The notes under the pieces were generated by a model, which was not told the DNA's origin, made no database searches, and was given only the letters and a program-made list of their open reading frames with translations. Shown in pieces: positions 26,174 through 34,922 of a DNA stretch of 64,000 nt (positions are counted from its first letter, which is position 1; each line of letters begins with the position of its first letter). The translations under genes and the position numbers were made by a program. The DNA is from Microterricola gilva (GTDB taxonomy: Bacteria > Actinomycetota > Actinomycetes > Actinomycetales > Microbacteriaceae), in assembly GCF_004217495.1 (NCBI RefSeq), contig NZ_SHLC01000001.1, forward strand, positions 2,418,001 to 2,482,000, read 5' to 3'.

Positions 26174-26952
26174 GCACCGATGCAGTGAACACCGATGCTG
26201 TGAACACCGATGCTGTGAACACCGTTGTGAACACCGCTGTCGTTCGAAACCCCACGCTCCGCACGGCGGACGAGCTGCGCCTCCTCGCAGAACGGGGAGC
26301 CGCCGAGCTCGCCGATGCGTCGGCCGAGCAGCTGATCGCCTGGGTCGCCAAGAACTTCGACACCGCCGCCGTCGCGGTCGCCTGCTCGATGGCGGATGCC
26401 GTGCTGCCGACGCTTGTCGCGGATCAGCTGCCCGGCGTCGACGTGCTCTTCCTCGACACGGGCTACCATTTCGCCGAGACCTACGCGACGCGCAACGCGG
26501 TGGCCAGCGCCATCGACGTGACGGTCGTCGACGTGCTGCCAGAGCGCACCGTCGCCGAGCAGGATTCCGCCCTCGGCAGGGATCTGTTCGCCCGTGACCC
26601 CGGCGCCTGCTGTGCCGCGCGCAAGGTCGCCCCACTGAATCGCGCTCTGCGCGGCTACGAGCTCTGGTTCACCGGAGTGCGCCGCGACGAGGCGCCCACT
26701 CGCATCAACACCCCTCTCATCGAATGGGATGAACGCAACGGGCTGGTCAAGGTGAACCCCCTGGCCGCGTGGAGCTTCGACGAACTGCAGGACTACGCCA
26801 CCGCGCATTCCGTGGTGCTGAACCCCCTCCTCGCTCAGGGCTACCCCTCCATCGGCTGCGCACCGTGCACGAAGCCCGTCAGCGCAGGAGACGACCCCCG
26901 CTCCGGCCGCTGGGCCGGACTCGAGAAGACAGAATGCGGACTTCACCTATGA
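26170..26952 (+). CDS. cysH: Adenylyl-sulfate (APS) reductase, iron-sulfur type
   Basis: The 260-residue enzyme reduces APS to sulfite. It has C147-C148 and C230/C233 (GCAPCTKP), the 4Fe-4S ligands that mark APS-specific reductases, and the catalytic ECGLH with C257 at the end. No APS kinase (cysC) is in the operon, consistent with direct APS reduction. The first 25 residues contain a DAVNT pentapeptide repeat encoded by a 15-bp tandem repeat, a poor fit to the family. Start overlaps sir and stop overlaps cysD (ATGA). Confidence 0.93.
   Translation: MSTDAVNTDAVNTDAVNTVVNTAVVRNPTLRTADELRLLAERGAAELADASAEQLIAWVAKNFDTAAVAVACSMADAVLPTLVADQLPGVDVLFLDTGYHFAETYATRNAVASAIDVTVVDVLPERTVAEQDSALGRDLFARDPGACCAARKVAPLNRALRGYELWFTGVRRDEAPTRINTPLIEWDERNGLVKVNPLAAWSFDELQDYATAHSVVLNPLLAQGYPSIGCAPCTKPVSAGDDPRSGRWAGLEKTECGLHL
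26176..26232. repeat. 15-bp tandem repeat inside the cysH N-terminus
   Basis: ACCGATGCWGTGAAC occurs three times plus a 12-bp remnant, in frame, encoding TDAVN repeats directly after the start codon. Confidence 0.9.
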
Positions 26953-27929
26953 CATCGACACCAGCGCTCTCGACGGCGCCGACCGTCCCAACGGCAGCGT
27001 CCCATCCCGCGGCGCGAGCCGCGTCGAACGCACGGCCACGGCTCGACCAGCTCGACCTGCTCGAAAGCGAGGCGATCCACATCATCAGGGAGGTCGTCGC
27101 CGAGTTCGAACGACCGGTGCTGCTCTTCTCCGGCGGCAAGGACTCCGTCGTCGTGCTGCACCTCGCGTCCAAGGCCTTCTGGCCGGGCAAGGTGCCGTTC
27201 CCGGTGCTGCACGTCGACACCGGCCACAATTTCCCGGAGGTCATCGCCTTCCGTGACGCCACGGTCGAACGTCTGGGCATCCGGCTCGCGGTCGCGAGCG
27301 TGCAGGACTACATCGACGACGGGCGCCTCCAGGAGCGCGCGGACGGAACCCGCAATCCGCTGCAGACCCAGCCGTTGCTCGATGCGATCGCGGCAGGCAG
27401 GCACGACGCCGTCTTCGGCGGCGCACGTCGCGACGAGGACAAGGCCAGGGCCAAGGAACGCATCCTGTCGCTGCGTGACGAATTCGGTCAGTGGGACCCC
27501 CGCAACCAGCGGCCGGAACTCTGGAATCTGTACAACGGACGGCACACGGTCGGCCAGCACGTGCGCGCATTCCCCATCAGCAACTGGACCGAACTGGACA
27601 TCTGGCGCTACATCGAACGCGAAGGCATCGAACTCCCCCCGCTGTATTACGCGCACGAGCGCGAGGTGTATCGGCGTGACGGGATGTGGCGGGCAATCGG
27701 ACCGGTGAGCGCGCCGGGCCCAGACGAGACGGTCGAGCTCCGAACGGTGCGCTACCGCACGGTCGGCGACATGAGCTGCACCGGCGCCGTCGAATCCGAC
27801 GCCGCCACCGTTCACGCCGTCGTCCACGAGGTCGCCCAGTCGACGATCACCGAACGCGGCGCGACCCGGGCCGACGACCGCATCTCAGAAGCCGCGATGG
27901 AAGATCGCAAAAAGGACGGGTACTTCTAA
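26949..27929 (+). CDS. cysD: Sulfate adenylyltransferase subunit 2
   Basis: The 326-residue PP-loop subunit (FSGGKDSVV, S61-S66) forms APS from ATP and sulfate with CysN. The core matches family length; the first 30 residues are an extra Ala/Thr/Pro-rich tail. The family C-terminus RISEAAMEDRKKDGYF is present. ATG 26949 overlaps the cysH stop and TAATG joins it to cysN, so translation is coupled. An in-frame extension upstream lies inside cysH and is not used. Confidence 0.95.
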   Translation: MTSTPALSTAPTVPTAASHPAARAASNARPRLDQLDLLESEAIHIIREVVAEFERPVLLFSGGKDSVVVLHLASKAFWPGKVPFPVLHVDTGHNFPEVIAFRDATVERLGIRLAVASVQDYIDDGRLQERADGTRNPLQTQPLLDAIAAGRHDAVFGGARRDEDKARAKERILSLRDEFGQWDPRNQRPELWNLYNGRHTVGQHVRAFPISNWTELDIWRYIEREGIELPPLYYAHEREVYRRDGMWRAIGPVSAPGPDETVELRTVRYRTVGDMSCTGAVESDAATVHAVVHEVAQSTITERGATRADDRISEAAMEDRKKDGYF

Positions 27930-29269
27930 TGACCGACGCACTGCTGACACGCCCCCTCGATGGCACCCTGTTCCGCTTCGCCACGGCCGGCTCCGTCGAC
28001 GACGGCAAGTCGACCCTCGTCGGACGCCTGCTGCACGATTCCAAGGCGATCCTCGCCGACCAGCTCGACGCCGTCACCCGCACGTCGGCGGAACGTGGCT
28101 TCGGCGGCACGGGCGGCGGCATCGACTTCGCGCTGCTCACCGACGGACTTCGGGCCGAGCGCGAGCAGGGCATCACGATCGACGTGGCCTACCGCTACTT
28201 CGCCACCGGGAACCGCTCGTTCATCCTCGCCGACTGCCCCGGCCACGTGCAGTACACGCGCAACATGGTGACCGGGGCGACAACGGCCGACGCCGTCGTC
28301 GTGCTCATCGACGCCCGCAACGGTGTGCTGGAGCAGACCCGGCGGCACCTCTCGGTCGTGCAGTTGCTGCGGGTGCCGCACATCATCGTGGCCGTGAACA
28401 AGATCGACCTGCTCGGCTACGACGAGGCGGCCTTCGACCGGGTCGCGGCCGGTGTGCGCGCCGTCACCGGCGAACTCGGGATCGACGGGGTGCACGTCAT
28501 CCCGGTCTCGGCCCTCGCCGGAGACAACGTCGTCGACCGCTCGAGCAACACCCCGTGGTACGACGGCCCCAGCCTGCTCGAACTACTCGAGAATCTGCCG
28601 CTCATCGACGAGGCGGAGAGCGCCATCGAGGCGTTCCGGCTGCCGGTGCAGCTGGTCATCCGCCCACAGGGCGCCGTCGCCGTCGCCCCGGAAGACGTCG
28701 ACTCCTACCGTGACTACCGGGGCTACGCCGGGCAGGTCTCCTCCGGGTCCGTGAGCGTCGGCGATCCCGTCACCGTCGTTCCCGGCGGCGGAACGACCGT
28801 CGTCACGGGCATCGACTTCGCGGGCGTCGCGCTGGAGACGGCCGTTGCCCCGCAGTCGGTCGCCCTGCGCCTGCGCGACGACCTCGACGTCGCACGCGGC
28901 GCGGTCATCACGGCCGCCGACCGTGTGCCGGAGCTGAGGAAGGATCTCTCCGTCGCGCTGTTCTGGCTCGACCCGCGCCAGTTGCGCCCTGGCGCACGGG
29001 TGCTCGTCAAGTTCGGGACCTCGACGGTGCAGGCCATCCTCACGACGGTCACGGGACGCCGGAACCTCGACACCCTCGCGATCGAGGCCGCAGACGGCCT
29101 CGACATCAACGACATCGGTCACGCTGGCATCCGCCTCGCATCGGCCCTGCCGGTCGAGGAGTATGCGGAGAATCGTCGGGCGGGAGCCTTCCTCGTGATC
29201 CACCCCCAGGACGGCGCAACGCTCGCCGCCGGAATCGTCATCGCCGACAACACGGAGAGTGCAGCATGA
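27929..29269 (+). CDS. cysN: Sulfate adenylyltransferase subunit 1 (GTPase)
   Basis: The 446-residue elongation-factor-like GTPase couples GTP hydrolysis to APS synthesis. G motifs are AGSVDDGKST (20-29), DCPGH (102-106) and NKID (157-160); beta-barrel domains follow. There is no C-terminal CysC kinase domain, so this is the unfused form. It shares bases with the cysD stop and the next gene start. Confidence 0.95.
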   Translation: MTDALLTRPLDGTLFRFATAGSVDDGKSTLVGRLLHDSKAILADQLDAVTRTSAERGFGGTGGGIDFALLTDGLRAEREQGITIDVAYRYFATGNRSFILADCPGHVQYTRNMVTGATTADAVVVLIDARNGVLEQTRRHLSVVQLLRVPHIIVAVNKIDLLGYDEAAFDRVAAGVRAVTGELGIDGVHVIPVSALAGDNVVDRSSNTPWYDGPSLLELLENLPLIDEAESAIEAFRLPVQLVIRPQGAVAVAPEDVDSYRDYRGYAGQVSSGSVSVGDPVTVVPGGGTTVVTGIDFAGVALETAVAPQSVALRLRDDLDVARGAVITAADRVPELRKDLSVALFWLDPRQLRPGARVLVKFGTSTVQAILTTVTGRRNLDTLAIEAADGLDINDIGHAGIRLASALPVEEYAENRRAGAFLVIHPQDGATLAAGIVIADNTESAA

Positions 29270-30327
29270 ACCGCGGAAAACTCAGCGCAACCATCGCGTC
29301 GATCGGACTCCTTGCGACGATGCTGGGTGGATGCGCCGCGCCAGCGGGCGATGTGCCGGCGACCGGCCCCGCGGCTGAGCTCCGGCTCGGCTACTTCGAC
29401 AATGTCACCCACGCCCCGGCACTCGTCGGGCTGGAGAAGGGGTTCTTCGAGAAGGAACTCGGGGACACCACGCTGACGCCCCAGATCTTCAACGCGGGGC
29501 CCGCGACGATCGAAGCCCTGAGTGCGGGCGCGATCGACGCCGCATACATCGGCCCCAACCCGGCGGTGAACAGTTTCGTCGCGAGCGGCGGCCAGTCGCT
29601 GCGCATCGTGGCCGGAGCTGCGAGCGGGGGTGCGGCCCTCGTCGTGCGGCCGGGGATCGACAGCGCCGCAGACCTCGCGGGCACCACGCTGGCCACCCCG
29701 CAGCTCGGCAACACCCAGGACGTCGCGCTGCGCACCTGGCTGTCGGCAGAGGGCTATGAGACCAGCACGACCGGCGGCGGTGACGTGGCCATCACGCCGA
29801 CCGAGAACGCCCAGACGCTCACGCTCTTCCAGAGCGGTCAGATCGACGGCGCCTGGCTTCCGGAACCGTGGGTGTCACGCCTCGTGCTCGAGGCCGACGC
29901 GCACGTGCTCGTCGACGAGGCGTCCCTCTGGGAGGACGGCGCGTTCCCGACCACGGTTCTCGCTGTCCGCGCCGAGTTCCTGGCCGAGCACCCCGATGCG
30001 GTGAAGGCCCTCCTGGCCGGGCACGCGGCATCCGTCGCCTGGTTGAACGAGCATCCGAGCGAGGCCGGAGCGGTGATCAACGCCAAGCTTGCCGCCGACA
30101 CCGGAAAGTCCCTGCCGGATCCCGTGATCGCGCGCGCGCTCGAGCACGTCGCATTCACGACGGACCCGCTCGCGGCAACCTTCCCCGTGCTCCTGAACGC
30201 CGGAGTCGACGCCGGCACCGCCAAGGCAGGCGACATCAACGGACTCTTCGACCTCACGACCCTGAACGCCGTGCGCTCCGCGGCAGGCGCCGCACCGGTC
30301 TCGGCCGGCGAACTGGGGACCGAGTAG
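29266..30327 (+). CDS. ABC transporter substrate-binding lipoprotein, sulfonate/nitrate/taurine type
   Basis: The 353-residue protein has a lipobox (LATMLGGC, Cys near residue 23) and an SsuA/TauA-like body: LRLGYFDNVTHAPALVG, then LSAGAIDAAYIGPNPAVN. It belongs with the ATPase and permease that follow. Its position after cysN suggests import of sulfate or an organosulfur compound. No sulfonate monooxygenase (ssuD/tauD) is nearby, so the ligand is open. Start overlaps the cysN stop (ATGA). Confidence 0.88.
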   Translation: MNRGKLSATIASIGLLATMLGGCAAPAGDVPATGPAAELRLGYFDNVTHAPALVGLEKGFFEKELGDTTLTPQIFNAGPATIEALSAGAIDAAYIGPNPAVNSFVASGGQSLRIVAGAASGGAALVVRPGIDSAADLAGTTLATPQLGNTQDVALRTWLSAEGYETSTTGGGDVAITPTENAQTLTLFQSGQIDGAWLPEPWVSRLVLEADAHVLVDEASLWEDGAFPTTVLAVRAEFLAEHPDAVKALLAGHAASVAWLNEHPSEAGAVINAKLAADTGKSLPDPVIARALEHVAFTTDPLAATFPVLLNAGVDAGTAKAGDINGLFDLTTLNAVRSAAGAAPVSAGELGTE

Positions 30328-30330
30328 CCC

Positions 30331-31077
30331 ATGCCCGGCCAGAGCGCAATCCAGATCGACGCGGTCAGCAAGCGGTTCACGCCGACGGGCCCACTCGTGC
30401 TCGACACCGTGAGCCTCACGATCGAGCCGGGCGAATTCGTCTGCCTCCTCGGCGCATCCGGCTGCGGCAAGTCCACCCTGCTCAACATCATCGCCGGCCT
30501 GGAACGGCCGAGCTCCGGCACCCTCACCGTCGCCAGCGGCAACGCCGCGGTGATGTTCCAGGACTCGGCGCTCCTCCCCTGGTTGACGGCGGGCCGCAAC
30601 GTCGAGCTCGCGCTCAGGCTGCGCGGTGTGCCACGGGCCAGGCGTCGCAGCGAGGCGCGTGAACTGCTGGACGTCGTCAACCTCGCGGATGCCGCCGAGA
30701 AGCGCCCGCACGAGCTCTCCGGTGGCATGCGCCAACGGGTCGCTCTCGCACGTTCGCTCGCCCAGGACCGCCAGGTGCTGCTGATGGACGAACCGTTCGC
30801 CGCCCTCGACGCCATCACGCGCGACCTGCTGCACGACGAGCTCGATCGGGTGTGGCGGGAAACCGGCCGGACGATCGTCTTCGTCACGCACAACGTGCGC
30901 GAAGCGGTCAGACTCGGCCAGCGTGTGCTGCTCATGTCGTCTCGGCCCGGCCGGATCGCGAATGAGTGGCGGGTGTCCGGCCACGCACACCGGCGCATCG
31001 ACTCCGCGGAGGTCTCGGCGCTCTCCGCCGAGATCACGGACCAGCTCAGACAGGAGATCCGCCGCAATGCTGCCTGA
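30331..31077 (+). CDS. ABC transporter ATP-binding protein, SsuB/TauB type
   Basis: The 248-residue ATPase has Walker A GASGCGKST (41-49), a Q-loop FQDSALLPWLTAGRNVEL, signature LSGGMRQRVALARSL and Walker B VLLMDEPFAALD, all typical of the nitrate/sulfonate/taurine group. It starts 3 bp after the binding-protein gene and overlaps the permease by 11 bp. Confidence 0.9.
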   Translation: MPGQSAIQIDAVSKRFTPTGPLVLDTVSLTIEPGEFVCLLGASGCGKSTLLNIIAGLERPSSGTLTVASGNAAVMFQDSALLPWLTAGRNVELALRLRGVPRARRRSEARELLDVVNLADAAEKRPHELSGGMRQRVALARSLAQDRQVLLMDEPFAALDAITRDLLHDELDRVWRETGRTIVFVTHNVREAVRLGQRVLLMSSRPGRIANEWRVSGHAHRRIDSAEVSALSAEITDQLRQEIRRNAA

Positions 31078-32101
31078 CACCACCGCCACGCGCGAAGCGG
31101 AGACCCTGACACCGTCGGCACTGCCAGCGGAGGCCCGTGCTGACGAGGCGCGCGCCGACACGGCGCAGCCCGCTGAAACCATCACGGCGCAGACGCCGAA
31201 CGCTCGCACCGCTGTGGGCGCCCCAACCGACGATCGAACCGCGGAACTGCGCACGCTCGAATCCGGGCTCGACGCCCTGCAGAGCGTCGCAGTCACCGAG
31301 AAGAGCCCGTGGCGACGGTTCCTCGACGGCGTGGTGCCGCCGGTGCTGCTGCTCGTCGCGCTCATCGCCGCCTGGCAGTTCTACGTCGTCATCGCCCGGC
31401 CGCGCCCCGACCTCGTTCCTGGACCGCTCGACGTCGCCGCGTCGATGGCCGCACTCTGGTCGGATGGCCGGCTGCAGCTCGCCGTGCTCACCAGCCTCGA
31501 ACGCGGCGGCATCGGCTTCCTGATCGCGGTCGCCATCGGCACCCCGCTCGGTCTGCTGCTCGCGGAGTGGCGGCTGCTGCGACGCGCCATGGGCCCGCTG
31601 CTCTCCGGCCTGCAGGTGCTGCCATCCGTTGCCTGGGTACCGGCCGCGATCCTGTGGTTCGGGCTCAGCGACGCCACCGTCTATTTTGTGATTCTGATGG
31701 GGGCGATCCCGTCGATCGCGAACGGACTGGTCGCCGGAGTCGACCAGGTTCCGCCGCAGCTGCGTCGCGTCGGAACGGTGCTGGGGGCCAACCGCGGCCA
31801 GCTCGCCACGCTGATCGTGCTCCCGGCCGCCATGCCCGGCTACTTCGCCGGCCTCAAGCAAGGCTGGGCGTTCTCCTGGCGTTCGCTGATGGCCGCCGAG
31901 ATCATCACCATGGGCGGCACCATCGGCTTCGGACTCGGCTCCATGCTGCAGCAGAGCCGCGAGCTGGCCGATCTCTCTGGCGTGCTCGCCACGATCCTGG
32001 TGATCCTCGCGATCGGCGTCCTGGTCGAACTCGTCTTCTTCGCCCCGATCGAACGACGCCTCCTCCGCCGCAGGGGCCTCCGCCCCGGCGGCATCCGATG
32101 A
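31067..32101 (+). CDS. ABC transporter permease, SsuC/TauC type
   Basis: The 344-residue permease has an unusually long, disordered N-terminal tail (about 1-85, Ala/Thr/Glu rich) before the usual six membrane segments; the coupling loop region reads VGTVLGANRGQLATLIVLPAAMPG in two overlapping parts. The start codon lies within the end of the ATPase gene. The last codons overlap the ATG of the small ORF at 32098. Confidence 0.88.
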   Translation: MLPDTTATREAETLTPSALPAEARADEARADTAQPAETITAQTPNARTAVGAPTDDRTAELRTLESGLDALQSVAVTEKSPWRRFLDGVVPPVLLLVALIAAWQFYVVIARPRPDLVPGPLDVAASMAALWSDGRLQLAVLTSLERGGIGFLIAVAIGTPLGLLLAEWRLLRRAMGPLLSGLQVLPSVAWVPAAILWFGLSDATVYFVILMGAIPSIANGLVAGVDQVPPQLRRVGTVLGANRGQLATLIVLPAAMPGYFAGLKQGWAFSWRSLMAAEIITMGGTIGFGLGSMLQQSRELADLSGVLATILVILAIGVLVELVFFAPIERRLLRRRGLRPGGIR

Positions 32102-32187
32102 GCACCGCTCACACGGCGTCGAACCACCACGCCCTGCACCAGACCACCCCACTTGCATCCAGCACACCCCGAAAGGCCCACTCATGA
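32098..32187 (+). CDS. Small coupled ORF of 29 codons
   Basis: ATG at 32098 overlaps the permease stop (ATGA) and the ORF ends at 32187 with a TGA that overlaps the fprA start (ATGA). It encodes a His/Thr/Ser-rich 29-residue peptide beginning MSTAHTASNHHALHQ. Overlaps at both ends are what is expected of a translated small gene or of a coupling leader that carries ribosomes into fprA; GAAAGG lies just before the fprA ATG, inside this ORF. The peptide has no recognised family. Confidence 0.5.
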   Translation: MSTAHTASNHHALHQTTPLASSTPRKAHS

Positions 32188-33581
32188 CCCGGTCGCTCCC
32201 CGCGTCCCCCCTCCGCGTCGCGATCATCGGCGCCGGCCCCGCCGGCATCTACGCCGGCAACATCCTGGCCGCGGCCGTGCGTGACGCCGGAGGCGAGCCG
32301 AGCATCGACCTGTTCGATTCGCTGCCGGCCCCGTACGGGCTGATCCGCTACGGCGTCGCCCCCGATCACCCGCGCATCAAGGGCATCGTGAACTCGCTGC
32401 ACGAGATGCTCGACTCCGGCGTCATCCGTTTCATCGGCAATGTGAACTATGGCGTCGACCTCGACCTGGCCGATCTGCGCGCCCACTACCACGCGGTCAT
32501 CTTCGCCACCGGGGCCATCCGCGATGCCGAACTCAACATCCCCGGCACCGAGTTGCCCGGGTCCTTCGGCGCGGCCGACTTCGTCTCCTGGTTCGATGGG
32601 CACCCGGATGCCCCACGCGACTGGCCACTCGACGCGACAGACATCGCCGTGATCGGCAACGGGAACGTCGCCCTCGACGTGGCGCGGATGCTCGCCAAGC
32701 ATGCAGACGATCTGCTGCCGACCGACATCCCGGGCACCGTGTACGCGGGGCTCGCCGGTTCGCCCGTCACCGATGTGCACGTCTTCGGCCGCCGCGGCCC
32801 CTCCCAGGTGAAGTTCACGCCGATCGAGCTGCGCGAACTCGCCGAGGTTCCCGACGTGGACGTGATCGTCTACGAGGAGGACTTCCAACCCGACGAACAC
32901 GGCGAGGCGAGTGTCGCCACGAACAACCAGCTCAAGGTCATGACGCGCACGTTGCGGGGCTGGCTCACGAGGGAGCAGACGGGCGCCTCGCGGCGGTTGC
33001 ACCTGCACTTCTGGCACGCCCCCGCCGAGCTCTACGGCGATGGCCGGGTCGAGGGAATGCGCTTCGAACGCACGGAACCGACCGGTGACGGCGGTGTGCG
33101 TGGCACGGGCGAGATCCGCGACTTCCCGCTCCAGGCGGTCTACCGCGCGGTTGGCTACCGCGGCAGTGCGCTGCCTGGACTGCCGTTCGACGACGAGCGC
33201 GGGGTCGTGCCGAACGACGGCGGGCGGGTGCTGGACGCCTCGGGGACGCCGCTGCCCGGGCTCTACACGACGGGCTGGATCAAGCGCGGTCCGGTTGGCT
33301 TGATCGGCCACACCAAGGGCGACGCGCTCGAAACCGTCGGCACCGTCATCGCCGACCTCGACCTGCTCGTCGAGCCTGCCGAGCCAGACACCGAGGCGAT
33401 CCTCGAGGTGCTCGCCGGCCGCGGCATCCGCTTCACGAGCTGGCCGGGCTGGCTCGCCCTCGACGCACACGAGCGGATGCTCGGCGAGGTCGATGAGTCG
33501 CCCGTCGCTCGCGAGCGTGTGAAGGTCGTCGCTCGCGACGAGCAGGTCGACATCGCGCGCGCCGAGATCTTCGTCGCCTGA
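32184..33581 (+). CDS. fprA: Ferredoxin-NADP+ reductase (FprA/adrenodoxin reductase type)
   Basis: The 465-residue flavoprotein has the FAD-binding VAIIGAGPAGIYAGN (12-26), PAPYGLIRYGVAPDHP (48-63), an NADP Rossmann motif IAVIGNGNVALDVARML and the C-terminal GWIKRGPVGLIGHTK. It passes electrons between NADPH and ferredoxin. The very next gene is a ferredoxin and the operon encodes sulfite reductase, so the likely job is NADPH to FdxA to Sir. It shares one base with fdxA (TGATG). Confidence 0.94.
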   Translation: MTRSLPASPLRVAIIGAGPAGIYAGNILAAAVRDAGGEPSIDLFDSLPAPYGLIRYGVAPDHPRIKGIVNSLHEMLDSGVIRFIGNVNYGVDLDLADLRAHYHAVIFATGAIRDAELNIPGTELPGSFGAADFVSWFDGHPDAPRDWPLDATDIAVIGNGNVALDVARMLAKHADDLLPTDIPGTVYAGLAGSPVTDVHVFGRRGPSQVKFTPIELRELAEVPDVDVIVYEEDFQPDEHGEASVATNNQLKVMTRTLRGWLTREQTGASRRLHLHFWHAPAELYGDGRVEGMRFERTEPTGDGGVRGTGEIRDFPLQAVYRAVGYRGSALPGLPFDDERGVVPNDGGRVLDASGTPLPGLYTTGWIKRGPVGLIGHTKGDALETVGTVIADLDLLVEPAEPDTEAILEVLAGRGIRFTSWPGWLALDAHERMLGEVDESPVARERVKVVARDEQVDIARAEIFVA

Positions 33582-33910
33582 TGACGTACGTCATCGCGTT
33601 GCCCTGTGTCGACGTCAAGGACAGGGCCTGCATCGACGAGTGCCCGGTCGACTGCATCTACGAGGGTGCCCGTTCGCTCTACATCCACCCGGACGAGTGC
33701 GTGGACTGCGGCGCCTGCGAACCGGTCTGCCCGGTTGAGGCCGTGTACTACGAGGACGACCTGCCCGAGCAGTGGGGCGAGTACTACACCGCCAACGTGG
33801 CATTCTTCGACGAGATCGGCTCGCCGGGCGGCGCCGCGAAGGTGGGGCCGTACAGCGTCGACCACCCACTCATCGCGGCCCTTCCAGCACAGGGTGCGGC
33901 CCATGGCTAG
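33581..33910 (+). CDS. fdxA: 7Fe ferredoxin
   Basis: The 109-residue ferredoxin has cysteines 9, 17, 21, 25 and 40, 43, 46, 50, the pattern of FdxA-type ferredoxins with a 3Fe-4S and a 4Fe-4S cluster. The C-terminal tail is typical (EYYTANVAFFDEIGSPGGA). It is placed to carry electrons from FprA to sulfite reductase. It overlaps the next gene by 8 bp. Confidence 0.95.
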   Translation: MTYVIALPCVDVKDRACIDECPVDCIYEGARSLYIHPDECVDCGACEPVCPVEAVYYEDDLPEQWGEYYTANVAFFDEIGSPGGAAKVGPYSVDHPLIAALPAQGAAHG

Positions 33911-34859
33911 CGGGCACTACGACTGTGTGATCATCGGTGCGGGGCCGGCCGGCCTCTCCGCCGCGCTCAACCTCGCGCGCGCGCGCAAGCGCGTGCTCGT
34001 CGTCGACAGCAACCGGCCGCGGAACGCGGCGACGATGATCTCGCACGGCTTCATCACGCGCGACGGGGTGCCGCCGCACGAGCTGCGCCGCATCGCCAGG
34101 GAGGAGCTCGCGCTCTACCCGAGCGTCGAGGTGCTGCAGCGCGCCGCGGTCCTGACGGTGTCGCCGCTGGACTCCGCAGACTCGGACGCATCCGCCGAGC
34201 GCTTCGTCATCGAGATCTCGGGGGCGACGCCATCGGCCGCGCGGGTGGTGCAGAGCCGGTCGATCGTGGTCGCCACCGGCCTGCGTGAGACGTTGCCCGC
34301 TCTCCCGTCGATTCGCGCGTACTACGGCATGAGCCTGTTCAGCTGCGTCGCCTGCGACGGGTACGAACAGCGCGACCAGCCGCTCGCGCTCATCGGCGAG
34401 ACCGACGACCTGCTCGAGCGGGCACTGCTGGTGGCGCAGTGGACGAACGCGCTGACGGTGTTCACGAACGGCGTTGCGCCGCTGAGCGTCGCCGACGAGG
34501 CGGTGCTGGCCGCACACGGCATCCGCCTGGATCGGCGGGCGATCGACGATCTCGAGGGTGAACGCGGCGCCATCTCCGCCGTGCGCATGGCCGACGGCGA
34601 GCGGGTGCCGGTGACGGGAGGCTTCGTGCGCCCGCTGTGGCATCCGGTCGTCGATTTCCTCGACGGCTTCGCTCTCGCCACCGACGAGCGCGGACACCTG
34701 ACAACCGACCGCGACGGCCGCACCTCCGCGCCGGGCATCTACGCGGCAGGCGACGTCGCCGCGCCTGGGCCGCAACAACTCATCGTTGCCGCCGGCGCCG
34801 GCGCGCGCGTCGCGGCGGTCATCACCCACGATCTGCTCGGGGTGACGACCGCGCACTGA
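33903..34859 (+). CDS. Thioredoxin-reductase-like flavoprotein
   Basis: The 318-residue FAD/NAD(P) oxidoreductase has IIGAGPAGLSAALNLARA (10-27), a redox pair C148-V-A-C151 followed by DGYEQRD, and the FAD-binding TSAPGIYAAGDVAAPGPQQL. Classical thioredoxin reductases have CATCDG, so the dithiol is retained with altered middle residues. The NADP motif looks degenerate (IGETDDL rather than GxGxxA). It may supply electrons for APS reductase or another partner. It is the last gene of the operon. Confidence 0.85.
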   Translation: MASGHYDCVIIGAGPAGLSAALNLARARKRVLVVDSNRPRNAATMISHGFITRDGVPPHELRRIAREELALYPSVEVLQRAAVLTVSPLDSADSDASAERFVIEISGATPSAARVVQSRSIVVATGLRETLPALPSIRAYYGMSLFSCVACDGYEQRDQPLALIGETDDLLERALLVAQWTNALTVFTNGVAPLSVADEAVLAAHGIRLDRRAIDDLEGERGAISAVRMADGERVPVTGGFVRPLWHPVVDFLDGFALATDERGHLTTDRDGRTSAPGIYAAGDVAAPGPQQLIVAAGAGARVAAVITHDLLGVTTAH

Positions 34860-34873
34860 GCGCGCCGCGCTCT

Positions 34874-34922
34874 GGGTTGCTGTGCGCTTGGGTTGCTGTG
34901 CGCTCTGTTGCTGTGCGCTGGG
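34874..34922. repeat. 16-bp tandem repeat abutting the gdx stop codon
   Basis: Three copies of about 16 bp (GGGTTGCTGTGCGCTY, the last slightly altered) end directly at the stop codon of the exporter gene. Confidence 0.85.
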
